Positions 1 through 9,914 of a stretch of DNA of 64,000 nucleotides are shown in pieces (the stretch's first letter is position 1; each line of letters starts with the position of its first letter). A program made the position numbers and the translations under genes. The DNA is from Alviniconcha marisindica (lineage: Eukaryota; Mollusca; Gastropoda; Provannidae), in NCBI GenBank assembly GCA_018857735.1, contig JABMCL010000136.1:280378-344377 (forward strand), in the 5' to 3' direction. Under the pieces are notes generated by a model. It was not told the origin of the DNA. It was given only the letters and a program-made list of their open reading frames with translations, and did not search any database.

Positions 1-700
1 CTGAAACCTGCATCATAATTTATATTTATAAAAATATGAACATTTGTCAAGCGCCTCATCTCAAGATGATCCCTAAGCACTTCACAATGGCAACTAAAGT
101 GCTATTCTTTGCCTTACCAAATGGACTTGTCATGCAGGTATCACTGGAAAATCCCAGCACCGCATACTTGCCATGCAAGTATTACTGGAAAATCCCAGTG
201 CCACAAAGCAGTGACCCCATGCATTTGCCATGCAGGTATCACTGGAAAATCCGTGCCACAGCTGCCCCCCCCCCCCAAGCATTTGCATGAGTATCATGGA
301 AAATCCCAGCACCGCATACTTGCCATGCAGGTATCACTGGAAAATCCCAGTGCACAAGGATCCCCCCCCCCCTGCATTTGCCATGCAGGTATCACTGGAA
401 AATCCCAGCACCGCATACTTGCCATGCAGGTATCACTGGAAAATCCCAGTGCCACAAAGCAGTGACCCCCCCTCCCCCCTATTCCTAATCTATCCCATGC
501 CCCTCCCCCCATGCATTTGCCATGCAGGTATCACTGGAAAATCCCAGTGCCACAAAGCAGTGACCCCTCCCCCCTTTTACCAAATGTACTTGCCATGCAG
601 GTAACTCTGAATAATCCCAGTGCCACAAAATAATGACGCCCCCCCCCCCCCTTACCACACATATTTGACATCAGGTATCACTGGAGAGTCCCAGTGCCCC
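1..700 (-). repeat. Minisatellite built from the 3' end of the adjacent DOMON exon and its splice donor
   Basis: At least ten copies start (plus strand, CATGCAGGTATCACTGG) at about 131, 172, 229, 286, 324, 382, 423, 521, 594 and 669. The real exon end has the related sequence from 788. Read on the minus strand the copies encode FVALGFSSDTCM, against FVAVGLSNDTYM in the true exon. The unit alternates between a short form of about 41 bp and a longer form of 55-75 bp that adds a poly-C tract. After the Met codon the short copies read GCAAGT where the true donor is GTGAGT. The array lies downstream of exon 5 in transcript terms. Confidence 0.8.
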
Positions 701-787
701 CAAAACAGTCTCCCCCTTCCTCACCCCCCCCCCCCGAACCTCCTTTCCCATTTGGAGGACGTACTCACCGCATGACAATGTACTCAC

Positions 788-988
788 CATGTAGGTGTCG
801 TTGGAGAGTCCCACTGCCACAAAGCGATCCCTGGCGCTGTCAGCCAGTCCTCCCAGCTCAAAGCGCACCTCCGCTGTGTTGGTTTGCCAGGTCACGATGT
901 ACTCGCACTGTGGCTCCCAGCATCCCTCAGGCTCCCGGTAACACCCCTTGCTCTTGCCACACTCGTCGGTGTTGATGGGGCTCGTGAC
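788..988 (-). CDS. FRRS1: FRRS1-like exon 5: Cys-rich segment and N-terminal DOMON domain
   Basis: The exon begins after acceptor GTCTTGACAG and ends at donor TACATG|GTGAGT, 67 codons in phase 0. It encodes ECGKSKGCYREPEGCWEPQC, then YIVTWQTNTAEVRFELGG and RFVAVGLSNDTYM. The C-x-x-x-x-G-C-(Y/F)-x-x-P-x-x-C segment followed by a (W/F)-V-A-V-G-(F/L)-S-x-D-x-x-M strand is the FRRS1-type start of a DOMON domain, a heme- or sugar-binding beta-sandwich in this family. The Met before the donor is the residue that in many DOMON proteins serves as a heme ligand. The next residues (usually G-x-D-D) must be on an exon left of the window or in the rearranged repeat region 1-700. Confidence 0.85.
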
Positions 989-1079
989 CTGTCAAGACGG
1001 CACATTTGCTACATGTCTGGCAACACGCACCTGGTGGTCTGGTGACCAGCAGATTTTGTTGCCTTTGTTGTTGTAACGA

Positions 1080-1480
1080 TGGCTGAATAGTCTGACGCCA
1101 AGGTGTACCAAAATAAGGTAAGGTGTACCAAAATAAGGTCAGTTGTACCAAAGTAAGGTAAGTTGTACTAAAAAACTATGGTAAGTTGTACTAAAAGTAA
1201 GGTAAGGTGTACCAAAGTATGGTAAGGGGTACCTAAATAAGGTAAGGTGTACCAAAATAAGGTAAGTTGTACCAAACTAAGGAAGGCTGTACTAAAAGTA
1301 AGGTAAGGTGTACCAATCTAAGTGTACCCAAATAAGGTAAGGCGTACCATAGGTAAGGTGTACCAAAATAAGGTAAGCTGTACCAAAGCAAGGTAAGTAA
1401 AGCTGTACCAAAATAAGATCAGCCGTTCCAAAGTAAGGTGCACCAAATAAGGAATGTTGTACCAAAGTAAAGTCAGCTGT
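1080..1480. repeat. Minisatellite, ~20-bp unit (AAGGTAAGTTGTACCAAAAT)
   Basis: About twenty imperfect copies of a roughly 20-bp unit lie in intron 4 of the FRRS1-like gene. Units differ mostly at the positions GTGTACC/GTTGTACC and AAAATAAGG/AAAGTAAGG. Each unit holds a plus-strand GGTAAG; this is the wrong strand for the host gene's donors. No coding content. Confidence 0.85.
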
Positions 1481-1926
1481 GCCAGACAGATGTCAAAGAG
1501 GATCCAAAATGAAGCCACATTAGGTATGATTATTTTTAAATTTTTTATCTTTGACTCGCACTCACAGCAGTTTTTCAGTCTATTAAAGGTCCCATCTGTT
1601 AAAAACTGACATTTGAAAGTTGCAACAACATGGCCGTGCTCGCTGCCATTTCCTGTCTGGCTGTCTGCATCTTTGGCGTCATGAACACAGCCGGCATGTG
1701 TGGCACAAGTGTCTGCTACATCACAAGCCAACTGTTTTCTCTTTTACATCAGTCAGCAGCGAACCAATGCAACTGCCCTAAGGAGATCAAATTCAAAGCA
1801 AAAGAGGACTCCCGCTGCGTAAATAGTGACAGCATCGTTAAACAAAGCCAGCCAATGGAAATATTTTTACATTTTCTACATTTTCAGGCAAACTGGCATC
1901 TTCGCTTGGTTCCCTTTTTAGGAAGG
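1481..1926. other. Intronic sequence with no recognised feature
   Basis: Unique-looking intron 4 sequence. A plus-strand open frame starts at 1630 with a signal-like hydrophobic beginning, but there are no supporting splice sites and no family match, so it is not called a gene. Confidence 0.4.
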
Positions 1927-1929
1927 TGC

Positions 1930-2030
1930 GGCATCAGTGAGCCAGCCTGGCCTGGTGGCAAGGTGTCAGGCTGGTAAGCAGACAGCATTGGTTCAATTCC
2001 CCACTTTGGCTCTCCTTTCTCTTCAGAATT
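1930..2030 (+). mobile_element. tRNA-related SINE fragment
   Basis: A Pol III type-2 promoter pair is visible: box A-like TGGCCTGGTGG at 1948-1958 and box B-like GGTTCAATTCC at 1990-2000. The downstream GGCTCTCCTTTCTCTTCA resembles the matching region of the SINE at 21,535. It lies in intron 4, opposite in orientation to the host gene. Confidence 0.55.
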
Positions 2031-2399
2031 TATGATCTGTGAACGCTGTCTCATGACTGTGTCCCTCAACATTAACGACACATTAACATGGTTCTCACCG
2101 CTGCCTGTCTTACTGCACAATCATTCTGGTTGTGATGGTGTAACGTCAGGTAGAGTCCCCACCCCACCCCCACCCCCTGGGATCTCTTTTTTTTCCTCTT
2201 TTTTAGGGTGCCATATTTATTCAGCCAAGGTAACTCTCCACACTTTTTTTTTTCCTCCATGTTTTATTCCAGTTTTTGTGCAACATACAGTAACATTGTG
2301 ATAGTGAATACTATAAACTAAATAGTCATAAGCAAAAATAGTTCATAAACATAACAAAACTCAACTGTATTGGGGAAAAAATCGGTGAGAGAGAGGGAG

Positions 2400-2465
2400 A
2401 CAGAGAGATACACACACACACGCGTGCATGCACACATGCACGCACGCATACACACACACACGCAA
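2400..2465. repeat. Imperfect (AC)n microsatellite
   Basis: GAGAGA-rich sequence passes into AC/GC/AT alternating dinucleotides (ACACACACGCGTGCATGCAC...). Intronic. Confidence 0.8.
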
Positions 2466-2788
2466 CAACAAAAACAATAACAACAATCCTGCCAAAAAAG
2501 TACTTACATAGTACATGCATGTGAACAATGTATAAATACATGAATGCATGTATTAGTGTTGTTCATCGTGTCACCTAACATTTACCATCTATGACACAGT
2601 CTATACGTCTGTCAACCACCTGGGAACTCAGTCCCCTCCCCGCCAGAACCTCTCCAGGGACAACTTGGCATTAAACAGGTGAAACAAACAAACAAATGAA
2701 GGCGTCCCCCCTCCCTCCTTTTTCGATAAAAATGTTCCATGGACATTCTGCGCCACCTAGTGAGCGCTGGAGACAACTACCAACCTAC

Positions 2789-2897
2789 CCTGGGTTTGAA
2801 AGTCTTGGGGAGGGGCGGAGCATCAGGACGAGGGTCTATGAGTAGGGCTGATTTCTCCGCCACCCAGTATATGTCATCATTAACGATGAAGGTGGCC
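2789..2897 (-). CDS. FRRS1: FRRS1-like exon 4: reeler end and linker to DOMON
   Basis: Found by splice phase and family pattern. Acceptor GTTGCTTGCAG precedes G|GCC ACC TTC, so the joined reading is FR-ATFIVNDDIYWV followed by a proline-rich linker (DPRPDAPPLPKTFKPR). Reeler domains end with a FRAT(V/F)(V/I) strand and an aromatic (FW) motif in just this place. The donor is CCCAGG|GTAGGT. The 109-nt length (1 + 36 codons) restores phase 0 for exon 5, which would otherwise not join with exon 3. That phase agreement is the main support. Confidence 0.8.
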
Positions 2898-2966
2898 CTG
2901 CAAGCAACACCAATCCATCAATCAATCAATCAGTCCGTGAACTCATCAATCTAACAACAAATAAAT

Positions 2967-3395
2967 CAACCACCTCAACTCATCAGTCAATGAATCCACA
3001 TAAATATATATGAGAAAAGGAGTGGAGAGCATCTGATGTTTCCTGAGCACTGAGATACTATCTCAAACTGAACTTGGTCATTTGTTAGCGTTCCCCAGCT
3101 AAAACTCTGAGATTTACCACATGCTGTGTCAGAAGGAATGGGTGCAACCATTTCCCAACACCAAAAACAAAAACAACCACCTCAGTCCGTCAATCAATGA
3201 ATCCATGAGAAATGGAGTGGAGAACATATGGGATTTTATGAGCACTGAGATACCATCTTAAACTGAACTTGTTTGTTTGTTAACACTCCTCAGCTAAAAC
3301 TCTGAGGTTTACCAAATGCTGGGTGAGAAGGTATTCCCAACACTGAAAATAAAACCAACCACTTCAATCCATCAATCAATGAATCCATGCATGAG
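2967..3395. repeat. Tandem repeat of ~180-208 bp, 2.2 copies
   Basis: Unit 1 spans 2967-3174, unit 2 spans 3175-3356, and a partial third begins at 3357. Each begins AACCAC(C/T)TCA and shares GAGCACTGAGATAC, AACTGAACTTG and AGCTAAAACTCTGAG. Intron 3 of the FRRS1-like gene. Confidence 0.85.
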
Positions 3396-4117
3396 AAGCG
3401 GTGACATCGAACTAGGTCAGAGGTAGTTCACTGCCTACGTCAGTTTCCAGCCATATTACTAGCTCCCACCATTCATTTGCATGCAGGACTGACCACATTT
3501 TACAGCTCAGCATAAGGTCACGAAAGACAACACAGAAAACTCTTGACTTTGTTTTTCTTTTTTGTAGTTGTGACAATAATTCTGAACAACAGTTCTTTCC
3601 ACTAGCTCTGAGCCGGTTGATGCAAGAAGGTAAATAAACCAGCCTGGTATCTGCCAGTACCAGCAAAAGGCTGAGATCTAACCAGGCACCGGTGAAAAAC
3701 GTTGCTTGCCATGGAAGGTCCAAGCTCAAGGATACCCAAAGTAGTACTGTTATCTGTCAGGCTTGCACAGAGTTTGAGAGGCAGAATTTCAAATACACAA
3801 GTGCAGGATTGCTCTTAAACAATCACTGTCAGTGTGTCTAACTTTGTCTTTGGCTGTACGCATTTTTTCAAGACACTGTGTTTGGTGTATGCAAGTTCTA
3901 AAAAGTGTTTGCAACCTCTGGTTAAACGAGCTAGAAACATTCTCCTTCCCGAGGTGGCTTCAGCTGAGCATACATAAACAGCTGGAATCTGAGCAGGACA
4001 TCCTATAACATCTTTTGGGCAGAGGGAAAAAAACATTTAACTGTGGATGCCAAACAGTGTCATAAAGGCAAGGAAAGGGTTAGCTTAGAAAAGTGAACAG
4101 ACATAACAGGTCCTGAC
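3396..4117. other. Intron 3 sequence, nothing recognised
   Basis: Apparently unique sequence between the tandem repeat and exon 3. Open frames here show no splice sites or domain pattern. Confidence 0.4.
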
Positions 4118-4206
4118 CTAAATTCCACGTGTCCCAAGTATTTCTTGGTTTCCCAGCCAAAGCGAAGGTGTCGTTTTGGTTTCAAGTCTGCCGTCATGAT
4201 GGCATT
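4118..4206 (-). CDS. FRRS1: FRRS1-like exon 3: C-terminal reeler strand segment
   Basis: A short 89-nt exon, bounded by acceptor GGTTTTCAG and donor TTTAG|GTCAGG. It reads NAIMTADLKPK, then LRFGWETKKYLGHVEF, matching the N-x-(V/I)-T-H/A...L-x-F-x-W...G-x-V-x-F-R ending of reeler domains. It enters in phase 0 from exon 2 and leaves two bases (phase 2), completed by the first base of exon 4 to give Arg. It has no open-frame extension, so it is easily missed by ORF-length methods. Confidence 0.85.
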
Positions 4207-4285
4207 CTGAAAACCGTAAGTACCAGTTAGATACACATGATATTTAACGCCAAGTCATCTGTGACGGTCACAGCGCTGAACAGGC

Positions 4286-4287
<2 letters not shown>

Positions 4288-4326
<39 letters not shown>

Positions 4327-4410
4327 TTATATACTCACAGACACACACACACACACCACACAAACTTCCAGGGTCCTGTCACACATGCACACAGACACAG
4401 ACACAGACAC

Positions 4411-4454
<44 letters not shown>

Positions 4455-4500
4455 TCTAGGGTCCTGTTGCACATGCACACACACACATACAAACACAGTC
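4288..4500. repeat. (AC)n microsatellite block containing a duplicated non-CA segment
   Basis: Three CA tracts (4288-4322, 4339-4362 and 4410-4452) are separated by two related segments containing AGGGTCCTGT and CACATGCACACA (about 4366-4390 and 4456-4490). A CA-flanked segment was therefore duplicated. It lies immediately downstream of the exon 2 donor. Confidence 0.85.
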
Positions 4501-4522
4501 CAAAAAGACTACCACCACTAAC

Positions 4523-4686
4523 CGACTTCTGCTGACTGGAGTAGCAGGAGTACTTGGGGACAAACTCCTTGTTGTTATCATCAATGAGGCGGATGCTCCC
4601 CACAGCTTCCTTGGGTCGGTTGTCCGTTGGCCAGGCCACCAGCATGAAGTCTCTGAACGTGTGGTCACCATCGCTGACCAGCTCCA
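4523..4686 (-). CDS. FRRS1: FRRS1-like exon 2: central reeler domain
   Basis: The exon begins after acceptor CGTTTGCAG and ends at donor TCG|GTTAGT. The first two bases complete a Val codon with the last base of exon 1. It encodes VELVSDG, then FRDFMLVAWPTD, VGSIRLID and YSCYSSQQKS. The F-R-x-F-(M/L)-(L/V)-x-A core followed by a G-S-(I/F) strand is the hallmark of reeler domains (compare FKGFLLQAR...GSF in family members). It contributes residues about 70-124. On the downstream side the exon is directly followed by an intronic CA-repeat block (4288-4500). Confidence 0.85.
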
Positions 4687-5447
4687 CTGCAAACGGTCAA
4701 TATAGAAGAAATAAACGAAAAGGTTCCATTGACTATTACTTTATGACAGATAGAGCTACAAGGCAGAGCATCAAGCTGGTTTTGGTGCTGCTCTTGCGGC
4801 TGCCAGCTTTCCACAGGAAAAGCAGCCAAATGTCCCAGCTGTAGATGTCCAAAAATGTCAAGTAAAAAAAAGAAAGAAGAGTGGAACAAAGAACTTGTAC
4901 TCAAACTCGAAAACTTTAATATTCAAGGATAGTAGCATTAGGTCCATTTGTACCTATCTAACAGCCAGTCCTTGCTGTACTACAAACACAAATAAGCACA
5001 ACTACACTACAAACAGATATTTTAAGTACAAACAACAGAGAGCAACTGAGAGAGACCGGGAGGTGGGTGGGGTCTATTATCACGTATAAATTAACGTATT
5101 TTAGAAACAAATCTTCCTATCCCACTTTCACGAGTTTTAGTAAGACAAACTATAATCTATACAATTTTTTTAAAGCTTAAACTTGGAGTAAGAATTTTGT
5201 AAGAGAGCATGACAGTCTTCATTTAGCACATGATCAATTATAACATATAACACCATTATCTCTACCCTTATACAACTGGGTAGGGGAGACTGGTGGTGAT
5301 GGGTAAAGGGCAAATTAGTCAACAGAGCATCTGGTTTGGGTAGTCTGATCCTGGGAGAACCTGGAGATCATGAAACAAGTAATGTAGGGGTTTAAAAAAC
5401 AAAATTACTATTTTATTGGGGGGTTGGGGGTGGGGGGAATTTTGTGA

Positions 5448-5490
5448 CCCCCCCCCCCCCCCCCCCACCCCACCCACCCACCCACCCACC
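5448..5490. repeat. Poly-C passing into (CCCA)n
   Basis: About 19 consecutive C, then CCCCACCCCACCCACCCACCC. The upstream flank carries runs of G, so both strands could form four-stranded structures. Confidence 0.85.
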
Positions 5491-5780
5491 CATTTGTGGA
5501 TTACTGCCCTAGGGATTCCTACAGTACTCAGATAAAAGAAGTTCAGAAAAATTGCAAAATTCTATTAAAATCTGTACATTTTAAGTCGTGCATTTTTGTT
5601 TTTTGTTGTTTATTGTTGTTTTTGTGGGGGGCCAAATTCAGTGGTATTTTGAGAGAGTTTCTCTTGTTTTACTGTTGAATCAAGATAAAAACAAAAGATT
5701 TTAAGAAAACACTTGATATCTGAAGGTAAGGCAACACAAATAAATCATCACCACAGAAATGAGGCGGGGGATGGTGGAAA

Positions 5781-5806
5781 GGGGGGGGGGGGGGGGGGTG
5801 GGGGGG
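5781..5806. repeat. Poly-G tract
   Basis: Eighteen G, one T, then seven G. Length is probably uncertain in the assembly. Confidence 0.85.
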
Positions 5807-5960
5807 AAGCAGCTTACCCAGAGAAGAAACAAAAAACTATAACAATATGTGAATAACCAGAAACTCAGCCTCATACAATCGTAGAGGATCCCATACTAGA
5901 CGGAGTTTCATCCAAAGCCCCAACGCAACAAAGAACAAGACAGTAGAATAACAATAATAA

Positions 5961-6012
5961 CTTGGTGTTTTATGCTCAGTCAACCACTGCGGTTATATCA
6001 GGGCGAAGAAAG
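5961..6012 (+). repeat. Dispersed repeat fragment shared with 51,879
   Basis: CTTGGTGTTTTATGC(T/C)CAGTCAACCA...GGTTATATCAG(G/A)GCG is shared with 51,879-51,930. The two copies are 46 kb apart, so this is an interspersed element. Confidence 0.65.
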
Positions 6013-6054
6013 CACAAGACAGAGTGAGCAGGCCATTCTTAACATCCTACATAC

Positions 6055-6262
6055 CTATGACTTCTTGGTCCAGCCGGTACCTTTCGCTGTTGACCTTGAT
6101 CTTGAAGGGGGAGGGCATGACCTGAGGGTAGGAGCCTGGCGCAGGGTTGATGGGCATGAGGTCGCTGCACACGCAGCACTGGGTGTAGTCTTGGCTGGGG
6201 TCGTAGGCTGCCATGGACACCCCCAGCAGGGCACACACCCACAGCATCCCACTTAGCGCCAT
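6055..6262 (-). CDS. FRRS1: FRRS1-like exon 1 (first coding exon): signal peptide and start of reeler domain
   Basis: The start is the ATG at 6262, because it is followed by a clean secretory signal (MALSG, then the hydrophobic stretch MLWVCALLGVSMAA, with cleavage likely after AA). Upstream in-frame codons are only translated ATC microsatellite (Met runs). The mature N-terminus has the closely spaced cysteines QCCVCSDLMP and a PGSYPQVMPSPFKIKV segment, which fits the first strands of a reeler domain. The exon ends at 6055 with donor ATAG|GTATGT, leaving one base (phase 1). A good acceptor (GACTGTTGCAG) ends just upstream at about 6294, so the exon probably includes about 31 nt of 5' UTR and an untranslated exon lies further upstream. 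The product is expected to be secreted or a type-I/multipass membrane protein. Confidence 0.85.
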
Positions 6263-6319
6263 CCTGACGGGCCTGACAGTGTCACTCCGCACCTGCAACA
6301 GTCCACTGTCATTGCAGAT

Positions 6320-6428
6320 CTGGCTTTGGAACATCATCATCATCATCATCGTCGTCATCACACAACTGCAGCATCATACTCAGCATCCTTCTGATGCACC
6401 TGTCATTCTTCCTGATCTGGTTTTGGAA

Positions 6429-6463
<35 letters not shown>

Positions 6464-6531
6464 CACTGCAGCAGCATCCTACACAGCATCCTTCTGATGC
6501 ACCTGTCATTCTTCCTGATCTGGCTTTGGAA

Positions 6532-6590
<59 letters not shown>

Positions 6591-7010
6591 CACTGCTGCA
6601 GCATCCTACACAGCATCCTTCTGATGCACCTGTCATTCTTCCTGATCTGGCTTTGGATCATCATCATCATCGTTATCATCATCACACTGCTGCAGCATCC
6701 TACACAGCATCCTTCTGATGCACCTGTCATTCTTCCTGATCTGGCTTTGGATCATCATCATCATCATTATCATCATCACACTGCTGCAGCATCCTACACA
6801 GCATCCTTCTGATGCACCTGTCATTCTTCCTGATCTGGCTTTGGATCATCATCATCATCATTATCATCATCACACTGCTGCAGCATCCTACACAGCATCC
6901 TTCTGATGCACCTGTCATTCTTCCTGATCTGGCTTTGGAACATCATCATCATCATCACACTGCTGCAGCATCCTACTCAGCATCCTTCTGATGCACCTGT
7001 CACTCTTCAC
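6320..7010. repeat. ~94-bp minisatellite with internal (ATC)n, about seven copies
   Basis: The unit carries CACCTGTCATTCTTCC, GATCTGGCTTTGGA, an (ATC)n tract and CTGCTGCAGCATCCTAC. Copies of CACCTGTCATTCTTCC begin near 6399, 6500, 6627, 6721, 6815 and 6909. Spacing is exactly 94 bp for the last units and longer where (ATC)n has expanded. The array begins about 30 bp upstream of the acceptor of FRRS1-like exon 1. All His, Ile, Met and Asp runs predicted here are translated repeat. Confidence 0.9.
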
Positions 7011-7670
7011 CTGTCAACAGTCTAAACACTGTCACTACTGATACTGTGATAGATCTAGCTTTGTCATCATCACCATCACCATCATTTACACACCATCCCT
7101 AGAGTCCTATCTATTCTTCTCCTGGTGATTCCCCAGTGTCCCATTTATTATTAGTCACTCAGTATCTGTTAATGTGCTATGGCTCACAGTCATAATTACT
7201 TATTCAGTCCTCATCCTCATGCTTTGATTACTTCAATCCTTCAAGAGTTCACTGAATTACTTTCATACCTTTCTTCAAAGTCCTAGACTTCTCCCCCCCC
7301 CCCCCCCCCCCATATATACCCTCCATACCATGCCTGCACCCCCCTCTGGTTCCTCCCATAAATGCTGTTTTAAGCTGACTTCTTCACCTATTTCAATTTC
7401 AATTAAACATAAATTTAGTCCTCATAAGAGACACAGAGAGAGAGAGAGATCAACATTTATTTGAGCACTATGGGCATGATTTAAATGCAAACAGATTTTA
7501 AAGTTCTAAATTACTGTTGGTAACCTCTGTCTTTGAGTAAGAGAACATATTGAAGCTGACTTTCATTTTAACTTGGGGGTTTCTGATTTTTTATATGTTC
7601 CCAGGGAGAAAAAAAAAATCAAGTAAAAGTATAAAACAAACTGTTTGTGTTACCACATTCTGGTTGAGAG

Positions 7671-7671
<1 letters not shown>
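7011..7671. other. No gene seen; poly-C tract at 7291-7311
   Basis: Unique AT-rich sequence with one C homopolymer and a short GA tract (7434-7449). Confidence 0.5.
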
Positions 7672-7735
<64 letters not shown>

Positions 7736-7774
7736 ACCACCACCACCACCACCACCACCACACCACCACCACCA
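7672..7774. repeat. (AC)n followed by (ACC)n
   Basis: About 31 AC repeats up to 7733, then about 13 ACC units with one interruption. Confidence 0.95.
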
Positions 7775-7906
7775 AAAAAACACCTGGCACAATGTAAACA
7801 ACTCACTCAATTTGTTTTTTATATTTTTTATTTGACTCTGATTCTGAATTTAGAAGACTAGCTGTGTCAGAAGATCTCAGCCTACATTTTCTTTATCCCC
7901 AATGCA

Positions 7907-8089
<183 letters not shown>

Positions 8090-9164
8090 TGTTTTTTGTT
8101 TGTTCTTGTTGTTGTTGTTTTTATTAAAACACAGCTCAACACATTTTCTGTGAGGAATTTGTAAGTAATTCAGATGGCCCCAGCTACCTTGTCTTGACAG
8201 AGGAGTCTCTGCTGTATCTGACATTACACATGTACACATGTACATAATCTACTTTATGGACATGGGCTGAAGTCCTGAAGAGGTATCAGACTGCTGTGGA
8301 GCTGGGAGCCTGGAAGGCGGCAGGTTTTGCTGCATTCCAACCCCAAGGCAGCAAGCAACCCAGGCATCTTTCCAGCATCCAAGGACTCCCCCCCCCCCCA
8401 CCACACACATACACACTCTGGTTAGGCTATTATTATTTGACTCTGTCTCTGTTAGTGTTACACTTACACTACAGAGCTAGATCATACAAAACTTTACAAC
8501 TTTAAATGAAGTATTACTTGAAGGAGATGAAAAACAGGTCCAGTGAGTGAGCAGTTTAGCAAGTGAACTGCAGATCTGACAAAGACAAACAATGATTTAA
8601 AATATATTATGTATCCTATTTGGCAAAATTCAGCTAAAGGTCACATCAACATAAGATTTGTTTCTTGTTCGCCAGCATTTTCCTGTTTTTTTTAAATTTT
8701 GTTAAAAGAAGATTTTAGTTAATTTTTATAATGACATAAATATGTCTATATCTATGACATGAGGGAGTTAATCAGTTTGCTGGTGAGTTATATGAACAAT
8801 CTGTCAACGTCATGATCCCATGGCCTGCCAGTAAACTATTAGGGTAAAGTTGGCTGGAATATTCCAGTGCTGAGCAGTGCAGAGGAAGCTGAGGGAAGGA
8901 GTAAAAGATAAGGGTGTGAAATCTGCATTCCTAAACAGGTAGTCAGCAGGCAACACTCAGGTTATGGGGGACCTGATGGGGGATGGGGAGGATGGGGGAT
9001 GGGGGTGCCGGACAACATCAGCATCAATGACTGGCCCCAGAACAGCTTGAAAATTCAGACACTGCCATGACTAATGGTGCACGCTGATGCCATCATTACA
9101 ATTCACTTAAAACTATGATGTATTTAATGCAAGGGTGTATGCTCTATAAATCTAGCTGAGCATA
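8090..9164. other. Unique sequence, no gene recognised
   Basis: AT-rich, with stops in all frames and no splice-supported coding pattern. Short G-rich run at 8966-9010. Confidence 0.4.
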
Positions 9165-9270
9165 TTACGTACTACCGAACCCCTTGAAAAGTGTATGTGT
9201 GTCATTATATACTATGGAACCCCTTGAAGGGTGTACAAACTAAAATACTGTACCTTTCGGAACCACTCTT
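9165..9270. repeat. Minisatellite, ~35-bp unit (TACTATGGAACCCCTTGAA), first block
   Basis: Two to three units containing GAACCCCTTGAA(A/G)(A/G)GTGTA. The same family resumes at 9915. Confidence 0.75.
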
Positions 9271-9469
9271 TCTCTTATAAACATTAGTTACAGTGTGCTC
9301 CAAAGCAGTGGAATTCTCTCCTTTCTCACACTGTCATATTCAGTATTTCAATCCTCCTAGGCTTTCAAAACTGGGTGGTTTCAATTTCTGTCCTCTTCCT
9401 TTTGGCGTTTTGTCCCCTTCCCTCCAACCTTCCCCCTCTCTCACCCCTGATACATTGCTTCTGTGTACC

Positions 9470-9471
<2 letters not shown>

Positions 9472-9516
<45 letters not shown>

Positions 9517-9517
9517 T

Positions 9518-9568
<51 letters not shown>

Positions 9569-9570
9569 AA

Positions 9571-9626
<56 letters not shown>

Positions 9627-9675
9627 GTTTGTGTGTGCATGCACGTGCATGCATGTATGTGTGCATGTGTGTGCG

Positions 9676-9719
<44 letters not shown>

Positions 9720-9721
9720 CG

Positions 9722-9769
<48 letters not shown>
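9472..9769. repeat. Compound (GT)n/(AT)n microsatellite, ~300 bp
   Basis: Three long GT tracts, two (TA)n tracts and a TGCATGCA interruption. It separates the two blocks of the GAACCCCTTGAA minisatellite, apart from unique flanks. Confidence 0.95.
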
Positions 9770-9773
<4 letters not shown>

Positions 9774-9914
9774 ACAATACAAATATGATTATATCAATAT
9801 TATGTCTGAGGTTTTAACTTTTAGTATACACTTTTGTTGAGCTTGTAAAGCATGGTGTGCTCACCCTTGTCAGTATGATATTGTGACCACTATTATTATT
9901 ACTATGGAAATATT

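Larger units (their letters stand above)
4687..5960. other. Intron 1 sequence, mostly unique, with G and C homopolymers
   Basis: Holds a G-rich stretch (5418-5438, G-quadruplex capable), a poly-C/CCCA tract (5448-5490) and a poly-G tract (5781-5806). No gene seen. Confidence 0.6.
788..6262 (-). other. FRRS1: FRRS1-like gene, 5' part (signal peptide, reeler, partial DOMON), five coding exons, runs off left edge
   Basis: Gene-level entry for a spliced minus-strand gene. Coding exons, in transcript order, are 6262-6055, 4686-4523, 4206-4118, 2897-2789 and 988-788. Their lengths (208, 164, 89, 109 and 201 nt) join in phase to exactly 257 codons without a stop, and every junction has GT/AG borders. 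The domain order is a signal peptide (about 1-19), a reeler domain (about 28-165), a linker, a CxxxxGCY..P..C segment, and then a DOMON domain cut at FVAVGLSNDTYM. Reeler plus DOMON is the order in FRRS1/SDR2-type proteins, which continue with a cytochrome b561 membrane region that transfers electrons to ferric iron. That part must lie left of the window and is not seen. The family call is strong. Orthology to FRRS1 itself, rather than another reeler-DOMON protein, is inference. Confidence 0.85.

Noticed and set aside
131..700. CRISPR-like repeat-spacer array
   Set aside because: Eukaryotic context, variable unit length, coding similarity to the adjacent exon and no unique spacers; it is a minisatellite.
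1630..1977. 115-codon plus-strand frame beginning with a signal-like sequence
   Set aside because: Lies in an intron of the minus-strand gene, runs into the SINE at 1930, and has no cysteine or domain pattern that can be assigned.
6309..6918. His-, Met-, Ile- and Asp-run peptides
   Set aside because: Translations of (ATC)n inside the 94-bp minisatellite.
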